From Terriglobia bacterium (GTDB taxonomy: Bacteria > Acidobacteriota > Terriglobia > Terriglobales > Acidobacteriaceae): DNA of 64,000 nucleotides. The notes below the pieces were generated by a model. That model saw only the letters and a list, made by a program, of their open reading frames with translations. It did not search any database and was not told the DNA's origin. Shown in pieces: positions 7,420 to 17,171 of this stretch (its first letter is position 1; each line of letters begins with the position of its first letter). The stretch covers positions 124,001-188,000 of the forward strand of contig JAIQFC010000001.1 of NCBI GenBank assembly GCA_020073465.1, given 5' to 3'. A program made the translations under genes and the position numbers.

Positions 7420-9486
7420 ATGCGAAGAATTGTTCTCGTCATTTTGATGATTTCGGTGGCCGCAGCGGCTGCCATGGGGCAAACTAACTCGTCCTCTTCC
7501 TCGGAATCCAGGCCGGTTTCGTCGCCGCGCAAAGTGGATCGCGCCGCCGCCTACTACCACTACGCTCTCGCGCACATGTACGAAGAGCAGGTCACCATGT
7601 ACGGCCGCAGCGAGTCGGCCAGCAAGGCCATTGAGGAATACCGTCTGGCCATCGAAGCCGACCCGTCTTCGGAATTTCTGACCTCGGGCCTCGCCGAGCT
7701 TTATGTGAAGACTGGCCGGATCCGCGACGCGGTCCTCGAAGCCCAGGACATCATCAAGCGCGATCCCAGCAATCTCGAAGCTCACAAGCTGCTCGGCCGC
7801 ATTTATCTGCGCTCGTTGGGCGACATGCCCGGGGGCAACGGCTCCGATAACGTGCTCAAGCTGGCGATCGATCAGTACGAACAGATTGTGAAGATCGAGC
7901 CCACGAGTGTTGACGACCACTTGCTTCTAGGGCGCCTCTATCGTCTGAATAACGATCTGACCAAGGCGGAAAACGAACTGAAAACCGCGGTCAAGCTCGA
8001 TCCCAACTCGGAAGAGGCGGTTACCACCCTGGCCATTCTCTATACCGACGAAGGTGACACCGCCCACGCGTTGCAGGTGTTGAGCGCAGTGCCGGACGCG
8101 GCCCGTTCCGCCAAGCTCTATTCCGCGCTGGGCGCGACCTACGAGCAGCGCAAGGAATATAAGAGCGCGATTGACGCCTACAAGAAAGCGATCATGCTCG
8201 ATCGCGACAACCTCGACGCCATTCGGGGCCTGGCCGAGAATCTACTGAACGACGGCCAAAGCGACGCCGCTCTCGAGCAATACAAAGTCATTGCCGACGC
8301 CAACCCAGAGGATGCGCAAACCTATCTCCGTATCGCGGAAATCTACCGCCGGCAGGGCAAGTACGACCAGGCCCTCGAGAACCTGAAAAAAGCCGACTCG
8401 ATGGTGCCGGACTCGCTAGAAGTTTCCTACAACATTGCGGCTGTTTACGAAGCGCAGGGCCGCTACGACGAGGCAGCGAAGCTTCTGCAGGACCTGGTGA
8501 AGAAGACGGAGAAGTCGACCGAGACCAGCTATAGCCAGGCCGATCGCAATAACCGGGCTATCTTCATCGAGCGTCTTGCGACGGTCTATCGCGAGCAGGA
8601 AAGCTACCAGGCTGCGGTTGACACGTTCCGCAAGATGTTGACTCTCGGCGACGAGAACGCCCGCACTGGATACCAGAACATTATCGACACCTATCGCGAG
8701 GCGAAACAGTGGCCCCAGGCCACCGCGGCCGCCAGGGAAGCAGTTCAGAAGATGCCGAACGACCGCGATCTGCGCATGGTGCTCGCCGCGCAACTCGCCG
8801 ATACGGGCGATCCGGAAAAGCCGCTCGCCGATGTCCGTTCCATGCTGAAGGGTGCGCCTGAGGATCGGGAGGTCTACGTCCGGCTGGCCATCATGTACAC
8901 GCGTCTGAAGCGATGGAGCGAAGCCGAACAGGCGCTGGCCAAGGCCGAACAGATGGCGACGAAGCCCGAGGAGAAGGAGTACGTCTACTTCCTCCGTGGC
9001 GATACCTACCAGCGGCAGAAAAAGTACGAAGAGGCGGAAGCGGAGTTCAGAAAGGTTCTAGCGTTCACTCCGCAGAGTGCTGCCACGCTCAATTATCTCG
9101 GCTACATGAATGCCGACCGCGGAGTGAAGCTCGACGAGTCGCTCAACTATATCAAGCAAGCTCTGACTCTTGAGCCGAACAGCGGGGCTTATCTGGACTC
9201 GCTCGGCTGGGCTTATTTCAAACTCGGCAAGTACGACCTTGCGGAAGAGAACCTGACGAAGGCATCGGCGCGCATGGGCTCCGATCCGACCGTGCAGGAA
9301 CACTTGGGAGATTTGTACCAGAAGACAGGCCGGCTGAAGCTGGCCGCCGCCCACTGGGAGCGGGCCATGGAAGAGTGGGGCAAGACCGTTCCCGCCGAGG
9401 TCGACACCGAGGCGCAAGCAAAGGTCCAGCAAAAGCTCGACGCAGCGAAAGTGCGCCTGGCCAAGGAACAGGGCGACAAGCAGTAA
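7420..9486 (+). CDS. Secreted TPR-repeat protein, 688 residues
   Basis: Signal peptide at residues 1-21 (MRRIVLVILMISVAAAAAMG), then a Ser-rich stretch and an almost continuous array of tetratricopeptide repeats to the end. Typical repeats read YKSAIDAYKKAIMLDRDNLDA and LAWAYFKL-type variants. TPR arrays act as protein-binding scaffolds, and export suggests a periplasmic or outer-membrane-associated role. The partner is unknown. The start at 7420 has AAGG at six bases; an in-frame ATG at 7381 would add 13 residues ahead of the signal peptide. A TTGCAC-N20-TAGAAT promoter-like pair lies at about 7312-7343. Confidence 0.8.
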   Translation: MRRIVLVILMISVAAAAAMGQTNSSSSSESRPVSSPRKVDRAAAYYHYALAHMYEEQVTMYGRSESASKAIEEYRLAIEADPSSEFLTSGLAELYVKTGRIRDAVLEAQDIIKRDPSNLEAHKLLGRIYLRSLGDMPGGNGSDNVLKLAIDQYEQIVKIEPTSVDDHLLLGRLYRLNNDLTKAENELKTAVKLDPNSEEAVTTLAILYTDEGDTAHALQVLSAVPDAARSAKLYSALGATYEQRKEYKSAIDAYKKAIMLDRDNLDAIRGLAENLLNDGQSDAALEQYKVIADANPEDAQTYLRIAEIYRRQGKYDQALENLKKADSMVPDSLEVSYNIAAVYEAQGRYDEAAKLLQDLVKKTEKSTETSYSQADRNNRAIFIERLATVYREQESYQAAVDTFRKMLTLGDENARTGYQNIIDTYREAKQWPQATAAAREAVQKMPNDRDLRMVLAAQLADTGDPEKPLADVRSMLKGAPEDREVYVRLAIMYTRLKRWSEAEQALAKAEQMATKPEEKEYVYFLRGDTYQRQKKYEEAEAEFRKVLAFTPQSAATLNYLGYMNADRGVKLDESLNYIKQALTLEPNSGAYLDSLGWAYFKLGKYDLAEENLTKASARMGSDPTVQEHLGDLYQKTGRLKLAAAHWERAMEEWGKTVPAEVDTEAQAKVQQKLDAAKVRLAKEQGDKQ

Positions 9487-9515
9487 AGAAGCAACGCTCT
9501 TTCGATTCTATTCAG

Positions 9516-9547
9516 AGAAGGCCCCGCGCTTTGCGGGGCCTTTCTTC
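9516..9547 (+). terminator. Rho-independent terminator after the TPR gene
   Basis: Perfect 10-base-pair stem AAGGCCCCGC / GCGGGGCCTT (9518-9527 and 9533-9542) with a GCTTT loop, followed by a T-rich tail, 30 bases after the stop codon. Confidence 0.85.
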
Positions 9548-9585
9548 TGAATCCACAATGGTCACCGGTTTGTTAAACTCCGCGC

Positions 9586-10074
9586 ATGGCCAACAGTGCA
9601 GAGCGCATGCTGCCGGACATCTCCATCCGCATGGCCACGCCGGAGGATATCCCGGAAATTCTGCGCCAACGCCGGGCCATGTACGAAGACATGGACTACA
9701 GAAATCCGGATGAGTTGGCAGCGATGATAGCGGTCTCATCCGATTACTTGGTCAAGGCGTTGGCCGATGGCTCATTCCACGCATGGCTGGCCTCGCGCGG
9801 GAACCGTGCGGTTGGAGGAGGTGCGGTCGTGATTTCCCCGTGGCCTGCGCATCCCTATGACCTCGAATGCCGGCGCGCAACCATACTGAACGTGTACACA
9901 TACAAGGGATATCGCCGTCGCGGTATAGCCCGGAGAATCATGCAGACGATGATCGACTGGTGCAGGCAGAAAGGTTTTGCCCGAGTCGACTTGCACGCCA
10001 GCGCCGACGGTCGCCATCTGTACGAATCACTCGGGTTTGAGCCAAGCAACGAAATGAGGCTCAAGCTGCGATAG
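9586..10074 (+). CDS. GNAT-family N-acetyltransferase
   Basis: 162 residues. The acyl-CoA binding loop is YRRRGIARRIMQTMIDWC at about residues 108-125, preceded by the strand ATILNVYTYK. LYESLGFEPSNEMRL is the usual C-terminal block. Acceptor substrate unknown. It lies between a terminator and dgt, separated from dgt by a repeat element, so it may be monocistronic. Confidence 0.8.
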   Translation: MANSAERMLPDISIRMATPEDIPEILRQRRAMYEDMDYRNPDELAAMIAVSSDYLVKALADGSFHAWLASRGNRAVGGGAVVISPWPAHPYDLECRRATILNVYTYKGYRRRGIARRIMQTMIDWCRQKGFARVDLHASADGRHLYESLGFEPSNEMRLKLR

Positions 10075-10075
10075 A

Positions 10076-10178
10076 AGCAATTGGCAGTTGGCAATTGGGA
10101 ATTGGGAATTATCCCGTCCTCCGTTCCCGTTCCTGGCCAGTGTTAACCGCCAATTGCCAATTGCTGATTGCCAACGGC
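10076..10178 (+). repeat. Quasi-palindrome built from CAATTGG units
   Basis: Left arm 10078-10110 (AATTGGCAGTTGGCAATTGG and similar) and right arm 10147-10176 (GCCAATTGCCAATTGCTGAT) are complementary around a 37-base loop. It occupies almost the whole GNAT-dgt spacer. Confidence 0.8.
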
Positions 10179-10200
10179 TACCCTCTGCTAGACTCTCTTT

Positions 10201-11313
10201 ATGCTGGCCGGCTACGCGGTGCACGTGGAACAATCCCGCGGGCGCCGCATTCCTGAGCCGCCGCATCCCTATCGCAACGATTTCCAGCGGGATCGCGACC
10301 GGGTGATCCATGCCCGTGCCTTTCGCCGCCTTGAAGCCAAGACCCAGGTCTTCACCCGCCGCTATTCCGATCATTTCCGCAACCGGCTCACGCACACGAT
10401 TGAGGTTTCACAAATCTCGCGCACCATTGCCGGAGCGCTTGGCCTTAACGTGGATCTGGCGGAGGCGCTTGCGCTGGTGCACGACATCGGACATCCGCCT
10501 TTCGGACACGCGGGCGAGAAGGCGCTCGACGCCGCCATGCGGACACAAGGCCTTTTCTTCGATCACAACCTGCACGCTTTGCGCATCGTCGAAGACTTCG
10601 AGCAGCGCTACGCCGCGTTCCGCGGATTGAATCTGACGTTCGAGGTGCGCGAGGGCATCATCAAGCATTCGCGCGACTATAGTGCAGACGAGCATCCCGA
10701 ACTGGCCGAGTATCTTCTCGACCAGCGCCCTCCGCTTGAAGCCCAGCTCATCGACCTGACCGACGAAATCGCCTATAACACAGCCGATCTCGATGACGGC
10801 TACGAAGCTCATCTGCTGTCGCTGGAGCAGATCCGCGCCGGTGTGCCGGTGTTTGAGAGATTCTTTCGCGAGGTCGAGGATCTCTATCCCGACGCGGCGG
10901 ACAAGTTGAAGTTCAACGAAGCCATCAAGCGAATGTTGAATCGCCTGGTGGGAGACTTGATCGCAAATACGCAGTCCCAAGTGAATCGCGCCGGGATTCG
11001 GACCTTGGACGACGTGCGCAGTCACGCCTCGCGCCTGACCAGCTTCAGCCGGGAAGTCGAGGCCGAGCGGAGGCAAGCGAAAGATTTCCTGTACGAGAAC
11101 CTTTACTTCAGTTCGACGCTGGAACCGGAGAAAGACGCGGCCGAGCGCATCATCAGCGAATTGTTTGCCTTCTGGATGGAGAATCCCAAAGCCCTGCCGA
11201 CCGGCTACCAGGAAAAAGCTCAGGAAGAGTCACTGCCCCGGGTGATCTGCGACTACATCGCCGGCATGACCGACAACTTCATTTTCGAGCAACATGAGAG
11301 GCACTGCGGCTGA
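10201..11313 (+). CDS. dgt: dGTP triphosphohydrolase (dGTPase-like HD protein)
   Basis: 370 residues, the length of the short dGTPase-like subfamily. It would cleave dNTPs such as dGTP to nucleoside and triphosphate. N-terminal FRRLEAKTQVF and RLTHTIEVSQIS precede the metal-binding LVHDIGHPPFGHAGE at about 93-107. Downstream, DLTDEIAYNTADLDDG carries the last metal-binding Asp. The start ATG has no Shine-Dalgarno sequence, but a -10-like TAGACT ends six bases upstream, which suggests a leaderless message. Confidence 0.88.
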   Translation: MLAGYAVHVEQSRGRRIPEPPHPYRNDFQRDRDRVIHARAFRRLEAKTQVFTRRYSDHFRNRLTHTIEVSQISRTIAGALGLNVDLAEALALVHDIGHPPFGHAGEKALDAAMRTQGLFFDHNLHALRIVEDFEQRYAAFRGLNLTFEVREGIIKHSRDYSADEHPELAEYLLDQRPPLEAQLIDLTDEIAYNTADLDDGYEAHLLSLEQIRAGVPVFERFFREVEDLYPDAADKLKFNEAIKRMLNRLVGDLIANTQSQVNRAGIRTLDDVRSHASRLTSFSREVEAERRQAKDFLYENLYFSSTLEPEKDAAERIISELFAFWMENPKALPTGYQEKAQEESLPRVICDYIAGMTDNFIFEQHERHCG

Positions 11314-11449
11314 AGCTAAGTTTCTGCTTGCGAAGGGACAGCAGCCTTGGCAGTTCGGTCAAGCGCAGCTCGACTGTTTTTTTGGGTTCCTATACGCAGG
11401 ATCCAAGCAGCCAGCGGCGGCCGGCCCCACATGAGCGATGGATAGATTC

Positions 11450-12949
11450 CTACTTCGCTCCCGCCACGCCTGCGACCACATCGAACAGAATCCTCGGCCC
11501 GCGCCTCACTTCTTCCACGCGAATGCGTTCATCATTCCCGTGCTCGGTATTGCTCTCCTCTTCGGTCGCGGCATAGGGGTTGAAACCGTACGAAGCGATT
11601 CCCAGCGGCCGGTAACGCTGGTTCTCGGTGTAACCGCTGGTGATATGCGGCACGACCGGCGTCCCCGGGAAATACTTCGCCGAGACCTGCCGGATGGCGG
11701 CGTACAGCGTGTTGTCCGTGGGCGAGTAGTTCGCGATGCGAAACTCAGAACTCAGAGGTTCCACAGTAACGTTCGGATCGTTCACCACGTGCCGGACTGC
11801 TTCCAGCAGCACCTTTGGATCGTCACCGGGAAGGATGCGCACATCCAGATTGGCCCAGGCCTCCGGTGGAATCACGTTCGTCTGCCCCGACGCTCCCATC
11901 ATGGTCAGCGAGATCGTGTTGCGCAGCAGAAAGTTCAGCGAGTCGTCGCGCTCGATCTCCTCCTGAAACTTCTTATCTTCGATGGCCTTGCGGACGTTGC
12001 GATAGTGCGCCGCGCGCTCCGGCGGCTCGTACGGCGCCATATCGCGCAGGAACTCATCGACCACGGGCAAAACCGTGAGCGGCGTGCGATAGGCCAGAAT
12101 TCGATCCAGCGCGCGCACCAGCCGGTTGGGCGCCGAATCCGGATTGGGCCGCGATCCGTGTCCCGGACGCCCATGCGCCACGACATGTAGCCAGAAGGTC
12201 GTCTTCTCGCCCACATCCACGCCCACGTACTTGATCTTGCCATCTTCCAGCAGGTTCTCGCCGCCCTCGTTAATCAGGAACTCCGCATCTCCCAGCAGGT
12301 CGCGCTGATTCTTGATGAACCAGTCGGTTCCGGTGCCGTCAGCCTCTTCGTCTGCAACCGCGAGAAAGATCACGTCACGGTCCAGAGGAACCTTCTCGCG
12401 CTTGAGCATCACCATGGCCACCAGTTGCGCCAGGCCTTCATCCTTCATGTCTTGAGCGCCGCGGCCCCAGAGGTAACCGTCTTTGATCTCTCCGCTGAAG
12501 GGCGGAACCTTCCAGTGCGAGGCATCGCTGGTTACCACATCCATGTGGTTGAGCAGGATGATGGGACGTTTTGCCTCCGTCGTGGTGTGCGGCAGGCGCG
12601 CCCAGAGATCGCCGCGTCCCGGTGCATACTCGAAGACGCGATCCTCGATTCCTTCCTGGTCAAGAATGTTCTTGAAGAACGATGCGGCCCGCATCTCGTT
12701 GCCCGGGGGGTTAGTCGTGTCGACGCGCAAGTATTCCTGCATCCAGGTGACGGCCAGATCGGAATACTGCTGCAAGTGATCTCCCGGGATGCGGGAGGAA
12801 GCCACTCCGGGAGGTGTCTCTTCGTTCAGCTTGCCGGTTTCGCACCAGGTTGTTGCTGAGCCCAACAACAGCAGCGCCAACACCGCGACGCAGATTCGTC
12901 CTGCCGCCGAAACCAGCCGGTTACCTGACTCAAACCGCCCCGGACTCAT
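11450..12949 (-). CDS. Exported M20-family metallopeptidase
   Basis: 499 residues with an N-terminal membrane/signal segment (ICVAVLALLLLGSATTWC). The M20 zinc ligands and catalytic residues are visible: LLNHMDVV (His, Asp), GRGAQDMKDEG (bridging Asp) and ADEEADGTG (catalytic Glu and ligand Glu), with a C-terminal HITSGYTEN block in place of the last His loop. The dimerisation domain includes HGRPGHGSRP. The family includes carboxypeptidases and aminoacylases; the substrate here is unknown. I chose ATG 12949 over an in-frame TTG nine bases upstream. It is divergent from the OmpA-like gene. Confidence 0.85.
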   Translation of the reverse strand: MSPGRFESGNRLVSAAGRICVAVLALLLLGSATTWCETGKLNEETPPGVASSRIPGDHLQQYSDLAVTWMQEYLRVDTTNPPGNEMRAASFFKNILDQEGIEDRVFEYAPGRGDLWARLPHTTTEAKRPIILLNHMDVVTSDASHWKVPPFSGEIKDGYLWGRGAQDMKDEGLAQLVAMVMLKREKVPLDRDVIFLAVADEEADGTGTDWFIKNQRDLLGDAEFLINEGGENLLEDGKIKYVGVDVGEKTTFWLHVVAHGRPGHGSRPNPDSAPNRLVRALDRILAYRTPLTVLPVVDEFLRDMAPYEPPERAAHYRNVRKAIEDKKFQEEIERDDSLNFLLRNTISLTMMGASGQTNVIPPEAWANLDVRILPGDDPKVLLEAVRHVVNDPNVTVEPLSSEFRIANYSPTDNTLYAAIRQVSAKYFPGTPVVPHITSGYTENQRYRPLGIASYGFNPYAATEEESNTEHGNDERIRVEEVRRGPRILFDVVAGVAGAK

Positions 12950-13325
12950 TTGTCCCAAGTCTCCCCTCCCAATCTCTCGATTTCCACGCAGTTTTTATAT
13001 CAGGTTTGCCAAAATTACCCTGCGCAAAGCCTTGCGGCCTATCTTCCCCTCGTTCACGGAGGTACAATATCCTTAGATATCAAGCATTTAGCTCTTCAAC
13101 GTGCGGATCGGTTTTGGCATCCGACATGTAATACAGAAGTGCAGGCGCTAAGGTACCGGCGCCACAGTTTCCAGGTCTGCGTTGCGTCAGCGCAGGCCGG
13201 CAATGCGAGTACCCCGCATGCTTTCATTTATTCGTTAGGGGACGCAATCACAATCACGCAACACGCCCGTTTAGGCGTGCTGGAGTGGAGCCCCAAACGC
13301 TCCCCCAAACCTGGAGGAAGTTATC
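12950..13325 (+). other. Long spacer between the M20 peptidase and the OmpA-like gene
   Basis: No convincing gene is present. It holds divergent promoters by position and a long leader for the OmpA-like gene. A hairpin CACGCC / GGCGTG sits at 13262-13279, about 45 bases before the start, and an AT-rich stretch lies around 13065-13090. I see no known riboswitch consensus. Confidence 0.45.
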
Positions 13326-14183
13326 ATGAACAGCCGCATTCTCATTGCCCTGCCGCTGGCCGCCGTGCTCGCGTTTCCGGCCTTTGCGCAGACCACCTCG
13401 TCCCAGAGTCAACCTTCCACGCAGTCGACGGATACTGCCAACGCCACCGGCAAGGCGCCGCTGCAGGCGCCATCTCGGGAAGGCTTCTGGGGCCGAATCA
13501 ACCCTTTCGCCCGCAAGAACTACGTGAAGCGCCAGACCGAGCCCATCCGCGACCGCGTGAACGAGCTCGATGAACTGACCTCCGCCAACAGCAAGGCGAT
13601 CAAAGACACCGACTCGCGCGCCCAGGCGGGCATCAAGCTGGCTTCTGACAAGGCCAACGAGGCCGATCAGCACGCCATCGACGCCGGCAACAAGGCGACC
13701 ATGGCGCAGCAGAGCGCTCAGCAAGTCACCACGCGCGTCCAGACAGTCGAGCAGGTGGTGGGCAACATCGACCAGTACAAGGCCTCGAACCAGACCGAAA
13801 TCCGTTTCCGTCCCGGCCAGACTGCGCTGAGCAAGAACGCCAAGGACGCTCTCGATGAGATGGCCAGTACCGTGAAGGGACAGCACGGCTACATCATCGA
13901 AGTGCAGGGCTTCTCATCCGGCAAGGGTCAGACCGCGATCTCGAACTCGCAGAAGATGGCCGAGTCCGTGGTGCGCTACCTTGTGCTCAACCACGAGATC
14001 CCGGTCTATCGCATCTACCTCGTCGGCATGGGCAATGCTCCCGTGGGCACCGCCGATGAGACTGCGAAGACCAAGCGCATCAGCGGCGGCCGCGTGGAAA
14101 TCAGCCTGCTGAAGAACGATCTGGAGCAGCTCTCGAGCAACCAGACTCCGGGCAGGACCGATCAGCAGCAGCAGCCGAAGTAA
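13326..14183 (+). CDS. OmpA-family secreted/envelope protein
   Basis: 285 residues with signal peptide MNSRILIALPLAAVLAFPAF. A predicted coiled-coil segment with repeated Ala/Asp/Lys heptads spans roughly 60-150. The last third resembles an OmpA-like peptidoglycan-binding domain (EIRFRPGQTALSKNAKDALD, then GYIIEVQGFSS). The family links outer membrane and murein. Its start has a strong GGAGG site eight bases upstream, and it ends in a perfect terminator, so it is probably a well-expressed single gene. The canonical NxxLSxxRA motif is only approximate (NSQKMAESVVRYL). Confidence 0.75.
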   Translation: MNSRILIALPLAAVLAFPAFAQTTSSQSQPSTQSTDTANATGKAPLQAPSREGFWGRINPFARKNYVKRQTEPIRDRVNELDELTSANSKAIKDTDSRAQAGIKLASDKANEADQHAIDAGNKATMAQQSAQQVTTRVQTVEQVVGNIDQYKASNQTEIRFRPGQTALSKNAKDALDEMASTVKGQHGYIIEVQGFSSGKGQTAISNSQKMAESVVRYLVLNHEIPVYRIYLVGMGNAPVGTADETAKTKRISGGRVEISLLKNDLEQLSSNQTPGRTDQQQQPK

Positions 14184-14232
14184 GAAACCGAGTTTGGGAC
14201 CAAGGGCGCCTCGCCCTAGTCCCTCCCCCAGG

Positions 14233-14264
14233 AAAACCCCTCGCACCAGCGAGGGGTTTTCTCA
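14233..14264 (+). terminator. Rho-independent terminator after the OmpA-like gene
   Basis: Perfect 12-base-pair stem AAAACCCCTCGC / GCGAGGGGTTTT (14233-14244 and 14249-14260) with an ACCA loop and T-rich end. Confidence 0.9.
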
Positions 14265-14395
14265 TTGGCGTATCTGCTTACCGTTGCGATATCCTCCCGT
14301 CCATAACTCGACGCTTTCACGACTGACACAACGGCTGGCGAGCCTGTTCGCGCTCATCCGACGACGTCGTCGAGACCTGGGTTGGGGACTTACCT

Positions 14396-16936
14396 ATGAT
14401 GCAGGATGTCAGAGTTGCACTACGCCAGTTCCGGAAGTCACCGGGCTTTACCGCCACCGTCATCCTCACCATCTCGCTCGGGATTGGAGCGAATACTGCC
14501 ATCTTTACTCTGGTCCACTCGGTGCTTCTGAAGTCGCTGCCGGTTGCCAATCCGGCAAGCCTGTACCGCATCGGTGACCTGGATGACTGCTGCGTCAACG
14601 GTGGCTTTCTGAACGATAGCGGCGATTTCGACTTATTCTCCTACGACCTGTATCGCCACCTGGAAGACTCTGCGCCTGAGTTCGAGCAACTGGCAGCATT
14701 CCAGTCGGGCCAGAACATGATGAATGTTCGGAGTGGCTCCGGTCTGGCCAGGTCGGAGCGAACCGAATATGTTTCCGGCAACTACTTTTCCACCTTTGGC
14801 CTGGGAGCGTATGCCGGGCGCGTGCTTCAGGCGGCGGACGACCGGCCCGGAGCGGCTACGGTGGCGGTTCTCAGCTATCAGGCCTGGCAGGCTACGCACG
14901 GCGCAGATCCGGGCGTCGTGGGGTCGACATTTTACCTCCAGAACCAGCCGTTCACGATCGTTGGAATTGCCCCTCCCGGATTTTTCGGAGACCGCATCGA
15001 CAGCGACCCGCCGGCACTGTGGATTCCCCTGAACGATGAAACCGTTATCGAGGGCGAAACCAGCATCCTTAAACAGCCCGACACGAACTGGCTTTACGTG
15101 TTGGGGCGGATAAGGCCGGGCGTCAGCCCCGGCAGCCTGCAAGCCAAACTGTCCAACACGCTTCGCCAGTGGCTGGCCACCATACCCGCCTACACGATCA
15201 ATGGAAACGACAGGGAGATACCCAAGCAGCACGTGGTGCTGACACCGGGCGGGGCTGGAGTGCAAAACCTGCAACAGGCAACGGGGAGCGGCCTCCGCCT
15301 GCTGATGACGATCTCCGGGCTGGTCCTGCTGGTGGCATGCGCCAACATCGCGAACCTTCTGCTGGCCAAGGGCGCGACCCGGCGGGCCGAGACTTCGATC
15401 CGCATGGCGTTGGGGGCGGCGCGATCCCGCCTGATCAAGCAGATGCTGGCGGAGAGCGTGCTACTCGGCTGTGGGGGCGGAGTTCTGGGCATCGCGGTGG
15501 CGTATGCAGGGGCGCGGATGATCCTTGCACTGGCTTTCCCGGATGCGACCGTGCTTCCCATTCAGGCCAGCCCATCTCCGGTCGTGCTGGGATTTGCCTT
15601 CGTTCTTTCATTGCTGACGGGAATTGTGTTCGGCATTGTGCCGGCGTGGATCACGTCCCACTCCGATCCGGCGGAGGCTCTGCACGGAGTGAATCGCGCG
15701 ACGCGTGACCGGGCTTCACTGCCGCAGAAGTCGCTCATCGTCCTGCAGGCGGCGCTTTCGCTGGTGCTGCTGGTGGGCGCTGGTTTGCTTACCAAGAGCT
15801 TGCGCAACCTTGAGCATCAGGACTTCGGAATCGCAACCGCGAACCGGTACGTCTTCCATTTTGATGCCGTGGGCGCCGGCTACACGATCGCGCGCATCCC
15901 CGCGCTTAATGGGCAACTGGAGCGTGAATTCTCGGCCCTCCCGGGTGTCAATAGCGTCGGACTGGCTCTCTACAGCACGCTGGAGGGCAACAACTGGGGC
16001 GAAGCCGTCTACATCGAAGGGCGGCCGGCGCCGGGTCCGGAGGCGCAGAACGGCTCATCGTGGGATCGGGTGAGCCCGCACTTCTTTGAGACCATCGGCC
16101 AGCCCATAGTTCGCGGCCGGGGCCTCACCGAGCAAGACACGGCGACTTCGCGCATGGTTGCAGTCGTGAACCAGACCTTCGTCAAGAAGTTCTTCCCCAA
16201 CGAAGACCCGATCGGCCACCACTTCGGCACGTTCGATCAGAAGTATGCGGGCGACTACGAAATTGTCGGGATCGTCGCCGACGCAAAATACAATAACCCG
16301 CGTGATCCAGTGCGTCCGATGTACTTCCGCCCGCTGGCCCAGTTGAACACGACGTTCAAAGAGCGCACCGCAATCACCGCGGAGACTCGTTCGCTGTTCC
16401 CCAACTCGATCACGATCCGCTTTGCCGGCGATGCCGCAGGCCTGCAATCATTGGTTCGCCACACGCTGGCGAATATCAATCCCAACCTCACCATCATTGA
16501 TTTCAAGTCCCTCGACTACCAGGTGGCCGGAAACTTCAACCAGGATCGGCTCATTACGCGGCTTACAATCCTGTTTGGCCTGCTTGCGCTGGTGCTGGCT
16601 TCAGTCGGCCTCTATGGCATTACCGCCTACTCCGTCGCCCGGCGTACCAGCGAAATTGGCCTGCGTATGGCTTTGGGAGCCAATCGGGGTAACGTGGTTG
16701 CTCTGGTGCTGCGGAGCGCATCGTTCCAGGTGGGACTCGGACTCGCCATAGGCGTTCCGGTTGCGCTGCTGGGCAGCCACCTGATGGCGAATCAACTCTA
16801 CGGCGTGCGTACCTATGATCCCTACACGCTGGCGGTCGCGGTGCTCGTGCTCTCCGCGTTTGCCGGCGTTGCCGGGTTCATCCCGGCGAGACGTGCTGCC
16901 AGTATCGAACCGATGAATGCGCTGCGCACGGAATGA
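14396..16936 (+). CDS. ADOP-type ABC transporter permease (MacB/FtsX fold)
   Basis: 846 residues. It begins MMQDVRVALRQFRKSPGFTA, a hallmark of the acidobacterial duplicated orphan permease family. Two tandem MacB-like periplasmic domains alternate with FtsX-type membrane helices. GANTAIFTLVHSVLL marks the first helix. LLVACANIANLLLAKGATR and GLRMALGANRGNVVALVL are the characteristic FtsX loops, and the protein ends in IPARRAASIEPMNALR. Such permeases occur in large numbers in acidobacteria without a partner ATPase nearby, as here. Transported substrate unknown. GGGGA lies 10 bases before the start. Confidence 0.9.
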   Translation: MMQDVRVALRQFRKSPGFTATVILTISLGIGANTAIFTLVHSVLLKSLPVANPASLYRIGDLDDCCVNGGFLNDSGDFDLFSYDLYRHLEDSAPEFEQLAAFQSGQNMMNVRSGSGLARSERTEYVSGNYFSTFGLGAYAGRVLQAADDRPGAATVAVLSYQAWQATHGADPGVVGSTFYLQNQPFTIVGIAPPGFFGDRIDSDPPALWIPLNDETVIEGETSILKQPDTNWLYVLGRIRPGVSPGSLQAKLSNTLRQWLATIPAYTINGNDREIPKQHVVLTPGGAGVQNLQQATGSGLRLLMTISGLVLLVACANIANLLLAKGATRRAETSIRMALGAARSRLIKQMLAESVLLGCGGGVLGIAVAYAGARMILALAFPDATVLPIQASPSPVVLGFAFVLSLLTGIVFGIVPAWITSHSDPAEALHGVNRATRDRASLPQKSLIVLQAALSLVLLVGAGLLTKSLRNLEHQDFGIATANRYVFHFDAVGAGYTIARIPALNGQLEREFSALPGVNSVGLALYSTLEGNNWGEAVYIEGRPAPGPEAQNGSSWDRVSPHFFETIGQPIVRGRGLTEQDTATSRMVAVVNQTFVKKFFPNEDPIGHHFGTFDQKYAGDYEIVGIVADAKYNNPRDPVRPMYFRPLAQLNTTFKERTAITAETRSLFPNSITIRFAGDAAGLQSLVRHTLANINPNLTIIDFKSLDYQVAGNFNQDRLITRLTILFGLLALVLASVGLYGITAYSVARRTSEIGLRMALGANRGNVVALVLRSASFQVGLGLAIGVPVALLGSHLMANQLYGVRTYDPYTLAVAVLVLSAFAGVAGFIPARRAASIEPMNALRTE

Positions 16937-16981
16937 GGGCACGGTCCGCTGCAAAATGGAAGGAACGCCCAGTTGACCCTT

Positions 16982-17080
16982 GTCATCCCGAGCGCAGCGA
17001 GGGATCTTGGTTCTGCTTGCGCCGAGACGTATTCCGGTTCTGGGCAGAGACCCAGATCCCTCGCTCTGCTCGGGATGGCA
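16982..17080 (+). repeat. Dispersed palindrome, GTCATCCCGAGCGCAGCGAG family
   Basis: Left arm TCATCCCGAGCGCAGCGAGG at about 16983-17008 is mirrored by CCCTCGCTCTGCTCGGGATG at about 17054-17076. Related single arms occur at about 26800-26855 and 62545-62680. It lies in the spacer before the radical SAM gene. Confidence 0.75.
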
Positions 17081-17171
17081 GGCTTCCACTCTCGATTCCC
17101 CCTGGGCCGCCAAGGCGTGTCACCCGTGATATGCTGCTCGCCAACATTCCTTGGGTTGGGGAAGGGATGAC

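Noticed and set aside
11314-11449. Terminator at the T run after dgt (about 11373-11380)
   Set aside because: A run of seven T follows, but no stable stem precedes it.
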